A stretch of 6,106 nt of DNA from Streptosporangiaceae bacterium (GCA_030040475.1 JASHTQ010000293.1:1-6106), one strand, 5' to 3'; numbered from the stretch's first letter, positions 1 to 6,106 are shown. Notes: generated from the sequence alone by a model not told the origin. Program-made: numbers and translations.

Positions 1-1473
1 CTCTGGCGGGACGAGGCGTACACCAGGGACGCGATCACCCGGCCGGTCGGCAAGATCTTCGCCTTGCTCGCCCACACGGACGCCGTGCACGGGGCCTACT
101 ACCTGCTCATGCACGTCGTCGCCGGCGTGATCGGCACCTCGGCGACGGCGCTGCGGTTCCCCTCGCTGTGCGCGATGGTCGTCGCGACGGCCTTCACCGC
201 GGCGATCGGCCGCCGGGCCGCGACGCTGGTCCAGGCGCCGGATGCCGCCGCCGGTCGCGGGGCGCTCGTCCCGGCCCTGACCGGCCTGCTGTCCGGCATG
301 GTGTTCGCGACCTCGCCCTTCATGACCTACTACGCCCAGACGGCCAGGTCGTACGCGGTCGTCACGATGTTCGCGACGATCGCCAGCTACCTGCTGCTGC
401 GGGCCTACCCGGGCGGCGGCTGGCGGTGGTGGTCAGCCTACGGGGTCGCCGTCGCGCTCACCGGCCTGTTCAACGTCTTCGGCCTGCTGATCCTGGCCGC
501 GCACGGCGTGACGCTGCTGCTGACGGCAACCACCGGCCCGGCGCGGCCCGGTCGCCGGATCGGCCGGCTGCCGGTGGGATGGCTGGCTGCCTCGGCCGGC
601 GCGGTGATCGTGCTCGTCCCGCTGCTGCGCCTCACCTACAGCCAGCGCGGGCAGATCTCCTGGCTGACCCGCCCCGACTTCGAGACGATCGTCTCCCTGT
701 GCCGTGACTTCGCGGGCTCGAACGGCCTGATCGTCCCGTTCGGGCTGCTCGCCCTCGGCGGCGTCGCCGCGTGCTGCCTCGCCGACGACTGGCGCCCGCT
801 GAATCCCGCGGCGATCGCGCTGCCGTGGCTGGTGGTGCCGCCGTTCCTGCTGATCGCGGTGTCGTTCGCCGACCCGGTCTACGACGAGCGGTACGTCGAA
901 TTCTGCCTGCCCGCGCTGGCCATCCTGGTCGCATCGGGCCTGGTCGGCCTGGTCAGGCTGGCGTTCAGCCCGCGGCTGCGGCAGGCCGGGCGCGGCTGGC
1001 TGCCGCTTGCCGCCGCCGCGGTCGTCGTGCTCGGGCTTGCCGTGCTGCTGGTGGGGCCGCAGGGTACCATCAGGCAGTCCTCGCAGCGCCCGGACAACCT
1101 GCGGCTGGCGTCGGCCATCGTCGCGGCCAACGAGCGCCCCGGCGACGTGGTCTTCTACCTCCCGCTGAACGCGCGCGTGCTCGGCACCGGCTATCCGGCG
1201 CCGTTCCGCAAGCTCCGCGACATCGCGGCGGCCCAGTCCGCGATCGCCTCGAACACCCTGGCAGGCACCGAGATCAGCAGCCCCGCACTGCTGGCGAGCC
1301 GCTTCACCAACGTCCAGCGGGTCTGGGTCGTCTCCGGCCAGAGCAACGGCAAGTTCCCGGTGCCCTACACCCGTATCGACAAGGAAAAGCTGGCCCTGCT
1401 GGCCAACGCCGGCATGCACGTCCTGCACCGCTGGCGGGCGGGCGAGGTCCTGCTGACCCTCTACGGCCGCTGA
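1..1473 (+). CDS. GT-C (GT39/PMT-like) membrane glycosyltransferase, 5' truncated by window edge
   Basis: A multi-pass membrane glycosyltransferase that probably moves a sugar, likely mannose, from a polyprenyl-phosphate donor on the outer face of the membrane. The acceptor is unknown. The frame is open from base 1, giving 490 visible residues, so the real start lies upstream. The first in-window candidate, TTG at 64, is wrong because it would drop the motif W-R-D-E-A-Y-T (residues 2-8), the Asp-Glu of the first external loop typical of GT-C enzymes. A DAVHGAYYLLMH stretch (residues about 29-40) follows and is common in actinobacterial mannosyltransferase-like proteins. Several hydrophobic helices come next, then an ERY...LP segment (near residue 297) and a last helix (about 338-352). 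The final ~135 residues look like a soluble extracytoplasmic domain (GDVVFYLP, VWVVSG). The gene converges on the sigma factor gene. Family confidence is high; substrate is inference. Confidence 0.88.
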   Translation, partial: LWRDEAYTRDAITRPVGKIFALLAHTDAVHGAYYLLMHVVAGVIGTSATALRFPSLCAMVVATAFTAAIGRRAATLVQAPDAAAGRGALVPALTGLLSGMVFATSPFMTYYAQTARSYAVVTMFATIASYLLLRAYPGGGWRWWSAYGVAVALTGLFNVFGLLILAAHGVTLLLTATTGPARPGRRIGRLPVGWLAASAGAVIVLVPLLRLTYSQRGQISWLTRPDFETIVSLCRDFAGSNGLIVPFGLLALGGVAACCLADDWRPLNPAAIALPWLVVPPFLLIAVSFADPVYDERYVEFCLPALAILVASGLVGLVRLAFSPRLRQAGRGWLPLAAAAVVVLGLAVLLVGPQGTIRQSSQRPDNLRLASAIVAANERPGDVVFYLPLNARVLGTGYPAPFRKLRDIAAAQSAIASNTLAGTEISSPALLASRFTNVQRVWVVSGQSNGKFPVPYTRIDKEKLALLANAGMHVLHRWRAGEVLLTLYGR

Positions 1474-1547
1474 CCCTGTCAGCCCGGTCGCGCCAACCTC
1501 TGTCCTCTGTCGGCACTCTCATCTCGTACGGCACACCGGCCATTTTG

Positions 1548-1592
1548 CGCGTCTGGACGCCTGCGGTCGGGTCGCGTCTGGACGCCTGCGGT
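1548..1592. repeat. Perfect 20-bp direct repeat pair with internal dyad, in convergent intergenic gap
   Basis: CGCGTCTGGACGCCTGCGGT occurs at 1548-1567 and again at 1573-1592 with no mismatch, separated by 5 bp (period 25). Each copy holds a small inverted repeat, GCGTC-TG-GACGC. The pair lies in the 154-bp gap between the stops of two convergent genes. The rest of that gap shows no gene, and there is no long stem followed by a T-run, so it is not an obvious intrinsic terminator. It could be a paired protein-binding site, a remnant of tandem duplication, or a weak termination or RNA-folding element. The repeat is certain; the role is unknown. Confidence 0.9.
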
Positions 1593-1627
1593 TGAGTTCG
1601 GTGCGCGGACAGGCTGGTAAGCGGAGA

Positions 1628-2203
1628 CTAGCCCTCGGCCTGGGCGGCGGGGCCCAGGCCGCCGGCCAGCAGCTGCTCGCGGATCTTGCGGCGGCCTCGG
1701 TGCAGGCGGGACATGACGGTGCCGACCGGGGTGCCCATGATCTCGGCGATCTCGCGGTAGGGGTAGCCCTCGATGTCGGCCAGGTAGACCGCGGTACGGA
1801 ACTCGCCCGGCAGGTCGCGCAGCGCGCGCAGCAGGTCGGAATCGGTGGTGCGGTCGAGCGCCTCGGCCTCTGCGGACGGTACCGGGGGCGCCAGCCGGTC
1901 CGCGGACATCTGCCATTCCTGCAGGTCGCCGCCGAGGGCTTGCTGCGGCTCGCGGCGCCGCTTGCGGTACACGTTGATGAACGTGGTGGTCAGGATCCGG
2001 TTCAGCCAGGCCCGCAGGTTGGTGCCGGGGGTGAACTGCTGGAACGCGGCGTATGCCTTGACGGACGTCTCCTGGACCAGGTCCTCGGCGTCGGTGGGGT
2101 TCCTCGTCATCCGGAGCGCCGCCGGGTACAGCTGGCCAAGTTGCGGGATGACATCGCGCTCGAATCGGGCGCGGTCTTCGCTAGAGTGTTCGGCTTGGCT
2201 CAT
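1628..2203 (-). CDS. ECF RNA polymerase sigma factor, SigR/SigH type
   Basis: A 191-residue group 4 sigma factor that would direct RNA polymerase to a specific promoter set. Region 2 (about residues 22-85) carries [18 protein letters not shown], then [12 protein letters not shown] and [12 protein letters not shown]. Region 4 (about 128-180) carries [44 protein letters not shown], with its helix-turn-helix at the end. From memory these match Streptomyces SigR and mycobacterial SigH closely. That family controls the thiol-oxidative stress response and is held by a zinc anti-sigma factor (RsrA/RshA). Here no such gene follows: the sigma stop faces a glycosyltransferase stop 154 bp away. I chose ATG at 2203 because GGGGTGA sits just upstream. 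ATG at 2224 (198 residues) is possible but has no Shine-Dalgarno and abuts the -10-like element. The C-terminal tail ([14 protein letters not shown]) is short. Confidence 0.93.
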   Translation of the reverse strand: MSQAEHSSEDRARFERDVIPQLGQLYPAALRMTRNPTDAEDLVQETSVKAYAAFQQFTPGTNLRAWLNRILTTTFINVYRKRRREPQQALGGDLQEWQMSADRLAPPVPSAEAEALDRTTDSDLLRALRDLPGEFRTAVYLADIEGYPYREIAEIMGTPVGTVMSRLHRGRRKIREQLLAGGLGPAAQAEG

Positions 2204-2205
2204 GT

Positions 2206-2212
2206 TCACCCC
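2206..2212 (-). promoter_or_regulatory. Shine-Dalgarno site deciding the sigma factor start
   Basis: On the minus strand GGGGTGA ends two bases before the ATG at 2203, leaving 5 bases between the G-run and the start codon. The GGTGA part pairs with the 16S 3' end. The in-frame ATG at 2224 has no comparable site, so this favours the shorter protein. Confidence 0.55.
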
Positions 2213-2227
2213 GGTGGTTGTCATCTC

Positions 2228-2237
2228 ATTTTATATA
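2228..2237 (-). promoter_or_regulatory. Candidate -10 element of the sigma factor promoter
   Basis: The minus strand reads TATATAAAAT here, a ten-base AT-only run in otherwise very GC-rich DNA. It contains TAAAAT, which fits TANNNT. Transcription would start near 2219-2224 and give a leader of roughly 20 nt carrying the GGGGTGA site before the ATG at 2203. No good -35 hexamer lies 16-19 bp upstream, so the promoter may depend on an activator or another sigma factor. The remaining gap to the pmt stop (2238-2399) shows no gene and no clear intrinsic terminator. Confidence 0.4.
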
Positions 2238-2399
2238 GACGCACTGGAGGCCCGGAAACGTACCCCATGTTGCGGAAATCACTCCATTGGCTGACGCGAT
2301 GGGGCAGCCGGGAGGGGAGGGTCGTGACAGGAGTGGCGCAAGGTGCAGATGTGGCCAGAGGGACAGGCGTGACCGCAGGAGAAGACCCTGGGAGGAGCG

Positions 2400-4028
2400 T
2401 CAGATCCAGCCTTTGCCCACCCGGTACCACATGTGGCTCAGCCAGTCCGAGTACGGGATGAGCTTGGCGGCCAGGATCGGGTAGAAGTACCAGAACATCA
2501 GCAGAACGCACAGCAGGTACGCGCCGACGATGCCCGCGCCGACCGCCCGGCGCGACATGGTGGCCGTGGCGGGCCCGAGGATCAGCCCCAGGCACAGCAC
2601 GATCGACAAGATGAGGAACGGCTCGAACTCAAGCGCGTAGTAGTAGAACTTGGTCCTGGTGACCAGCGGGAACCACGGCCCCCAGCCGAAGATCACGCCC
2701 ACGAGCACCGCGCCGGCCCGCCAGTCCCTGTGCAGCAGCCACCAGCCGAGACAGAACAGCAGGGCGAGGATGGACCCCCACCAGATCGCCGGGGTGCCGA
2801 TCGCCAGCACCTCCTGCGACCACGTGGCGCCGGTGCAGCCGGCCGAGGGGCAGAAGTGCGCCGGCCCGGCGACCGGCGCGAAGTACGACTGGTAGTAGTA
2901 CGCGACCGGCCTGGTGATCAGCAGCCAGTCCCAGGGCTGGGACTGGTACGGATGCGGGGTGCGCAGGCCGATGCCGAAGATGATCGCCTGCAGGTGGTAC
3001 TCGTACAGCGAGTACAGCGGCGCGAGTATCGGGACGTTGAAGCCGTGCTGCTGGGCGTAGTCGCGATCGTAGCCGGTGTTGGTGACCAGCCAGTTCGTCC
3101 AGCTGGCGAGGTAGACGACGAACGGGACCACGATGAAGGTCAGCGGCAGCCAGACGGCGTCCCGGAACGCGCCGCGGTAGTAGTACCGCAGCCCGGCCGC
3201 CCGGCGGGCACCGACATCCCACGCTATGGTCAGGGCGCCGAAGCCGAGGATGTACCAGACCGCGATCCACTTGGTGCCCACCGCCAGGCCGATGAAGATC
3301 CCGGCAAGCAGCTGCCACTTGCGGAAGCCGAGCCGCGGCCGCGACCCCTGCAGGTCGCCTCCCGCGACGGCGACGAGCTCGGCCAGCCTGGCCCTGGATT
3401 TGTCCCTGTCGATGACGACGCAGCCGAACGCGGCCAGGACGAACGTCATCAGGAAGATGTCCAGGATGCCGGTGCGGCTGAGCACGAACTCCAGGCCGTC
3501 CAGCGACATCAGCACCCCGGCGATGCAGCCGAGCAGCGTCGACCGGGTCATCCGCCGGGCGATCCGGCAGACGAGCAGGATCGCCACGGTGCCGAACACC
3601 GCGCTGGAGAACCGCCAGCCGAACGAGTTCAGCCCGAACAGCCACTCGCCGATGGCGATCATGTACTTGCCGACCTCGGGCTGCACCACGTACTCGCCGC
3701 ACCCGGTGCCGCTGCAGGGCTGGAAGATGTTGGTGTGCCCGGCGATGATCAGCGCGTTGGCATTCGACACCGGGTTCCACTCGACCCCGTGGTGCAGGAT
3801 GCTCCACGCGTCCTTGACGTAGTAGGTCTCGTCGAAGACGATCGCACGTGGAATCTGCAGCCGGTTGAACCGCAGGAAGCCGCCGAACGCGGTGACCAGC
3901 AGCGGGCCAAGCCACCCCCATGGCTTGTCATCGGGCATCGGCGCAGCCAGCCGGGCGCGCAGCACCGAGAGCCTGCTGGCTTCGTCGGTCGCCGGCGCGG
4001 CGGGCAAGTTAGCCTCTGTTGCCGTCAT
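2400..4028 (-). CDS. pmt: Pmt-type polyprenyl-phosphate-mannose:protein O-mannosyltransferase (GT39)
   Basis: A 542-residue multi-pass membrane protein of the bacterial PMT family, which transfers mannose from polyprenyl-phosphate-mannose to Ser/Thr of proteins as they are exported. After a cytosolic N-terminus and one helix (about 40-52) comes RAIVFDETYYVKDAWS. Its D66-E67 is the catalytic and acceptor-binding pair of this family. VQPEVGKYMI (the usual HPPLGK position) and LSRTGILDIFLM, matching the conserved R-x-x-x-L-D region, follow. The C-terminal half has several helices, as in the PMT C-terminal domain. Two CX4C motifs (C105/C110 and C393/C398) fall in predicted external loops. The frame stays open to ATG 4112, but that would overlap rsmI. 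ATG 4028 (MTATEAN) is preferred because a -10-like TAGCAT lies 7 bases upstream, suggesting a leaderless mRNA; ATG 4037 is also possible. It is divergent from rsmI and tandem with the sigma gene 197 bp downstream. Confidence 0.93.
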   Translation of the reverse strand: MTATEANLPAAPATDEASRLSVLRARLAAPMPDDKPWGWLGPLLVTAFGGFLRFNRLQIPRAIVFDETYYVKDAWSILHHGVEWNPVSNANALIIAGHTNIFQPCSGTGCGEYVVQPEVGKYMIAIGEWLFGLNSFGWRFSSAVFGTVAILLVCRIARRMTRSTLLGCIAGVLMSLDGLEFVLSRTGILDIFLMTFVLAAFGCVVIDRDKSRARLAELVAVAGGDLQGSRPRLGFRKWQLLAGIFIGLAVGTKWIAVWYILGFGALTIAWDVGARRAAGLRYYYRGAFRDAVWLPLTFIVVPFVVYLASWTNWLVTNTGYDRDYAQQHGFNVPILAPLYSLYEYHLQAIIFGIGLRTPHPYQSQPWDWLLITRPVAYYYQSYFAPVAGPAHFCPSAGCTGATWSQEVLAIGTPAIWWGSILALLFCLGWWLLHRDWRAGAVLVGVIFGWGPWFPLVTRTKFYYYALEFEPFLILSIVLCLGLILGPATATMSRRAVGAGIVGAYLLCVLLMFWYFYPILAAKLIPYSDWLSHMWYRVGKGWI

Positions 4029-4035
4029 CGGGCAC

Positions 4036-4064
4036 ATGCTACTAGCCAGGCGGCGATGGATCAG
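4036..4064 (-). promoter_or_regulatory. Candidate pmt promoter, probably giving a leaderless transcript
   Basis: On the minus strand CTGATC (4064-4059) and TAGCAT (4041-4036) are separated by 17 bp. TAGCAT fits TANNNT, and CTGATC keeps the TGA core of the -35 box. The ATG at 4028 begins 7 bases after the -10, where transcription should start, and no Shine-Dalgarno is present. Leaderless mRNAs are common in actinobacteria. This is motif inference only. Confidence 0.4.
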
Positions 4065-4075
4065 ATCTACTCCGC

Positions 4076-4081
4076 TATACC
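4076..4081 (+). promoter_or_regulatory. Weak candidate -10 element for rsmI
   Basis: TATACC is the most -10-like hexamer in the 74-bp divergent gap on the plus strand and would leave a leader of about 15-20 nt before the ATG at 4103. The base block 17 bp upstream (4053-4058) is not a recognisable -35. AAGAGGG just before the ATG could serve as a ribosome site. Confidence 0.25.
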
Positions 4082-4102
4082 GGACGGGACGCGAAGAGGG
4101 CG

Positions 4103-4906
4103 ATGAGCACACGGCAGGAAGAGGCAGGCGTGCTGACGCTCGCCGCGGTTCCGATCGGCCGGGCGGAGGATGCCTCGCCGCGCCTCGCCGCGGCGCTGGC
4201 GGACGCGACGATCATCGCGGCCGAGGACTCCCGCCGGGTGCGCTGGCTGGCCGCCAGCCTGAACGTCGAGCTCAAGGCGCGCGTGGTGTCCTACTACGAC
4301 GTGGTGGAGGCGCGGCGTACCGTCGGCCTGCTGGAGAACCTCAAGGCCGGCCAGGACGTCCTGCTCGTTACCGACGCGGGCACCCCGGGGATCAGCGACC
4401 CCGGCTACCGGCTCGTCGCCGCGGCGGCCGCGGCGGGCATCAGGGTCACCGCGCTGCCCGGGCCCTCGGCGGTGACGACCGCGCTTGCCGTCTCCGGGCT
4501 GCCCACCGACCGGTTCTGCTTCGAGGGCTTCCCGCCGCGGCGCCCCGGCGACCGCGGCCGGCGCTTCGCCGAGCTGGCCGCCGACCCCCGCACCCAGGTC
4601 TACTTCGAGTCGGGCCGCAGGCTGGCCGACACGCTTGACGAGCTCGCGGCCTCGCACGGCGCGGATCGCCAGGCCGTGGTGTGCCGCGAGCTCACCAAGA
4701 CGCACGAGGAAATCGTCCGCGGCACCCTCGCCGAGCTCGCCGCCTGGGCCCGGTCGGCGCAGGCCGCCCAGGCGGGCAGCAGGAAGGCCGACTCAGGCGC
4801 CGTCCGCGGCGAGATCACGCTCGTCGTCGCCGGTCTCGGCCGCCGGAGCCGCCGTGACGCCGCCGGCCGTGACGCCGGCGCCGGTTCGGCGCAGCCGGGC
4901 GCGTAG
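4103..4906 (+). CDS. rsmI: 16S rRNA (cytidine-1402-2'-O)-methyltransferase RsmI
   Basis: A 267-residue SAM-dependent methyltransferase of the tetrapyrrole-methylase fold. It adds the 2'-O-methyl group to C1402 of 16S rRNA in the ribosomal P site. Family signatures appear in order: LAAVPIGRAEDASPRL (13-28), IIAAEDSRR (37-45), VTDAGTPGISDPGYRLV (89-105), LPGPSAVTTAL (118-128), SGLPTDRFCFEGFPPRR (131-147), RELTKTHEE (195-203) and RGEITLVVAG (235-244). Departures from the usual sequence are PIGR for PIGN or PIGD, and FESGRR (168-173) where most members have FEAPHR or YESPHR. ATG 4103 follows AAGAGGG at close spacing. GTG 4130 is a credible alternative, with GGAAGAGG at better spacing and a protein starting nearer the conserved core. 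The gene is divergent from pmt, a pairing also seen in mycobacteria. Its last 114 bp overlap the opposite-strand glycosyltransferase. The Arg/Ala/Gly tail after residue 245 looks dispensable. Confidence 0.95.
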   Translation: MSTRQEEAGVLTLAAVPIGRAEDASPRLAAALADATIIAAEDSRRVRWLAASLNVELKARVVSYYDVVEARRTVGLLENLKAGQDVLLVTDAGTPGISDPGYRLVAAAAAAGIRVTALPGPSAVTTALAVSGLPTDRFCFEGFPPRRPGDRGRRFAELAADPRTQVYFESGRRLADTLDELAASHGADRQAVVCRELTKTHEEIVRGTLAELAAWARSAQAAQAGSRKADSGAVRGEITLVVAGLGRRSRRDAAGRDAGAGSAQPGA

Positions 4907-6106
4907 CCGCCGCGCCCAGATCCCGCCGGCGGTGCCCGGGCTGAAGGCCATCACCGCGGCGAGGCAGGCGAACGGCACCGCGGGCAGCACGTACCTGTAG
5001 TCGAACTCCGCGGTCGCCGCCGGGATGACGATCAGCGCCAGCGAGATCGCCCACGGCAGCAGCGCCTCGCCGCCGATCCGCCGCCAGGCGAGCGCCATGC
5101 CGCCGAGGCCGGCCAGCAGGATCAGCCCGTAGACCGTGCCTGGCAGCCAGACGTACCGCTGGTAGCCCCGGATGATCTCGGCGTACGGGTCGACCACCTG
5201 GGTGAGCGGGTTGCCGTGCACGTAGTCGGCGGCGTACGAGGTGTACTTGCCGAGGTTGGCGTCGTCCCAGGCCGGGATCGGCAGCGAGGCGTAGCCGAAC
5301 AGGTACTCGTCGTACGTCGCCGCCTGCGGGAACACGGTCCGCTTCCAGGCGAACACGCGCCAGGTGTCGTCGAAGACGGCCCTGGCGTAGCCGAGCGGCT
5401 GGCTCTCGATCGCCCTGATCGCGAAGCTCTCCGCCAGCTCGTTGGGCAGCGGGGAGAACTTCGACGGCGGGTACTTGTCCAGCGGCGAGGCCGAGGTCCA
5501 GATGTAGGCCTGCGCGATCGGCCGCTCGTCCGGCGGCACGACCGTGCACAGCGTGCGCAGCGGGGAGTTGGCCGGCAGGTCCATCTTCGAGCACTCGGCG
5601 AACGTCATCGTCCGCGAGTAGAGGAACACGCCGCTCGCGTCGCTCATCGCGAACTGCCCGTGCTCCAGGTCGAACATCCCCGCGTAGGCGAAGATGGGCA
5701 CCAGGCACACCACGATGGTGGCGGCGACCTTCCGCCAGCCGAACCTCTGGATGATCATGTAGACGGCGAACAGCGCGAACAGCGGCAGCCCGACAGACCG
5801 CAGGACCGCGTCGAGCCCGAGCAGCAGGCCGATGATCACGCAGCGCCGCGTTGACGGCACCGAGCGGTCCCACAGCAGCATCGTGGTGGCGAGCATCAGC
5901 AGGAACAGGAACAGCGTGTCCGACAGCACCAGGTGCTCGAGCTGGATCTCGAAACCGTCGTAGAGCACCGGCACGGTGGCCAGCGTGGCGAGCCAGGCCG
6001 GCGCCTCGAACCGGTGCCTGGCCAGCGCGTAGACCATGACTGCAACACCCAGGCCCATGAGATGTTGCAGAATCGTTACGAGAGCATAGCTGTGGAAGGG
6101 CTGCAG
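4793..6106 (-). CDS. Actinobacterial GT-C-like membrane glycosyltransferase, 5' truncated by window edge
   Basis: The frame stays open to the right edge, so the ATG at 6058 is probably internal. The 16 codons before it (LQPFHSYALVTILQHL) continue naturally into MGLGVAVMVYALARHRF. The catalytic first external loop of a GT-C enzyme would lie outside the window. Numbering from M6058, LEHLVLSDTLFLFLLML (40-56) resembles the helix region of ArnT/PMT-like enzymes. A large soluble, presumably external, segment (about 128-302) holds LYSRTMTFAECSKMD and two cysteines, C156 and C171, that could pair. I recall LYGR...FADC...LC as typical of an actinobacterial GT39-like family. Later come helices and DYRYVLPAVPFACLAAVMAF (353-372). 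A basic cytosolic tail (381-421), with GVTAG/GVTAA repeats, is encoded over the end of rsmI. It probably uses a lipid-phosphate sugar; substrate is unknown. Confidence 0.82.
   Translation of the reverse strand: MQPFHSYALVTILQHLMGLGVAVMVYALARHRFEAPAWLATLATVPVLYDGFEIQLEHLVLSDTLFLFLLMLATTMLLWDRSVPSTRRCVIIGLLLGLDAVLRSVGLPLFALFAVYMIIQRFGWRKVAATIVVCLVPIFAYAGMFDLEHGQFAMSDASGVFLYSRTMTFAECSKMDLPANSPLRTLCTVVPPDERPIAQAYIWTSASPLDKYPPSKFSPLPNELAESFAIRAIESQPLGYARAVFDDTWRVFAWKRTVFPQAATYDEYLFGYASLPIPAWDDANLGKYTSYAADYVHGNPLTQVVDPYAEIIRGYQRYVWLPGTVYGLILLAGLGGMALAWRRIGGEALLPWAISLALIVIPAATAEFDYRYVLPAVPFACLAAVMAFSPGTAGGIWARRLRARLRRTGAGVTAGGVTAAPAAETGDDERDLAADGA
4851..4877. repeat. Short 12-bp direct repeat inside the antisense gene overlap
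   Basis: GCCGTGACGCCG occurs at 4851-4862 and 4866-4877, period 15 bp, so it keeps frame on both strands. It reads as an RDAAG/RDAGA-like pentapeptide repeat in the RsmI tail and as GVTAG/GVTAA in the opposite glycosyltransferase tail. It looks like slippage duplication in an unconstrained tail. The palindromic CCGGCGCCGG follows just after. No T-run is seen, so a terminator is not claimed. Confidence 0.7.

Noticed and set aside
64..66. TTG at 64 as the start of the first gene
   Set aside because: The frame is open from base 1 and upstream codons encode the W-R-D-E-A-Y-T catalytic motif, so the gene begins outside the window.
433..1428. Minus-strand ORF (331 codons) antisense to the first glycosyltransferase
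   Set aside because: It has no domain and biased Gln/Arg/Asp/Gly composition, while the opposite strand encodes a clear GT-C protein with its catalytic motif.
1304..1543. Minus-strand ORF downstream of the sigma factor as a possible anti-sigma
   Set aside because: It has no HX3CX2C zinc motif, lies mostly antisense to the glycosyltransferase gene, and starts about 85 bp past the sigma stop without a clear ribosome site.
2253..2287. Possible SigR autoregulatory promoter (GGAGT ... GTT on the minus strand)
   Set aside because: The spacing is 21 bp rather than the 18-19 expected for GGAAT-N18/19-GTT, and the -35 has a mismatch.
1592..2461. Plus-strand ORF (289 codons) across the sigma factor gene and its promoter
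   Set aside because: It is the antisense shadow of a strongly conserved sigma factor and has no recognisable family.
2433..4106. Long plus-strand ORF (557 codons) antisense to pmt
   Set aside because: It is composed of Arg/Gln/Glu/Asp/Pro-rich low-complexity sequence typical of the reverse frame of a high-GC membrane protein gene, with no recognisable domain.
4875..4890. GC-rich palindrome near the end of rsmI as a terminator
   Set aside because: CCGGCGCCGG is self-complementary but has no loop or T-run, and such palindromes are common by chance at this GC content.

Overview
The window is high-GC DNA with strong G/C preference at third codon positions, densely packed genes and actinobacterial protein families (a SigR/SigH-type sigma factor, a Pmt-type protein mannosyltransferase, an actinobacterial RsmI). 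It suggests an actinomycete, probably a filamentous or soil lineage, but the genus cannot be fixed from the sequence. There are five genes. Two are cut by the window edges. No tRNA, rRNA, CRISPR array, insertion sequence or phage gene is visible, and no gap between genes exceeds about 175 bases.

Layout: (1) 1-1473 (+), the 3' part of a multi-pass GT-C glycosyltransferase that already carries its catalytic Asp-Glu motif at the left edge. (2) 1474-1627, a short convergent gap holding a perfect 20-bp direct repeat. (3) 1628-2203 (-), an ECF sigma factor of the SigR/SigH type with no anti-sigma gene beside it. (4) 2204-2399, its leader and promoter region, with an AT-rich -10-like element. (5) 2400-4028 (-), a Pmt-type polyprenyl-phosphate-mannose:protein O-mannosyltransferase. 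(6) 4029-4102, a compact divergent promoter region. (7) 4103-4906 (+), the 16S rRNA methyltransferase RsmI. (8) 4793-6106 (-), a second truncated GT-C membrane glycosyltransferase, whose C-terminal tail is encoded antisense to the end of rsmI.

How they fit: the divergent pmt/rsmI pair is, to my knowledge, a conserved actinobacterial arrangement (Rv1002c/Rv1003 in Mycobacterium tuberculosis). Around that core lie two further GT-C enzymes of the family that uses lipid-phosphate sugars outside the membrane, so the window is rich in envelope or secreted-protein glycosylation. The sigma factor belongs to a family that normally answers thiol-oxidative stress. A regulatory link to the neighbouring mannosyltransferase is possible only by proximity. 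I found no clear evidence of a wholly new system. The points most worth checking are the sigma factor without a neighbouring anti-sigma gene, the 20-bp repeat pair, the antisense gene-tail overlap, and the paired CX4C motifs in Pmt.
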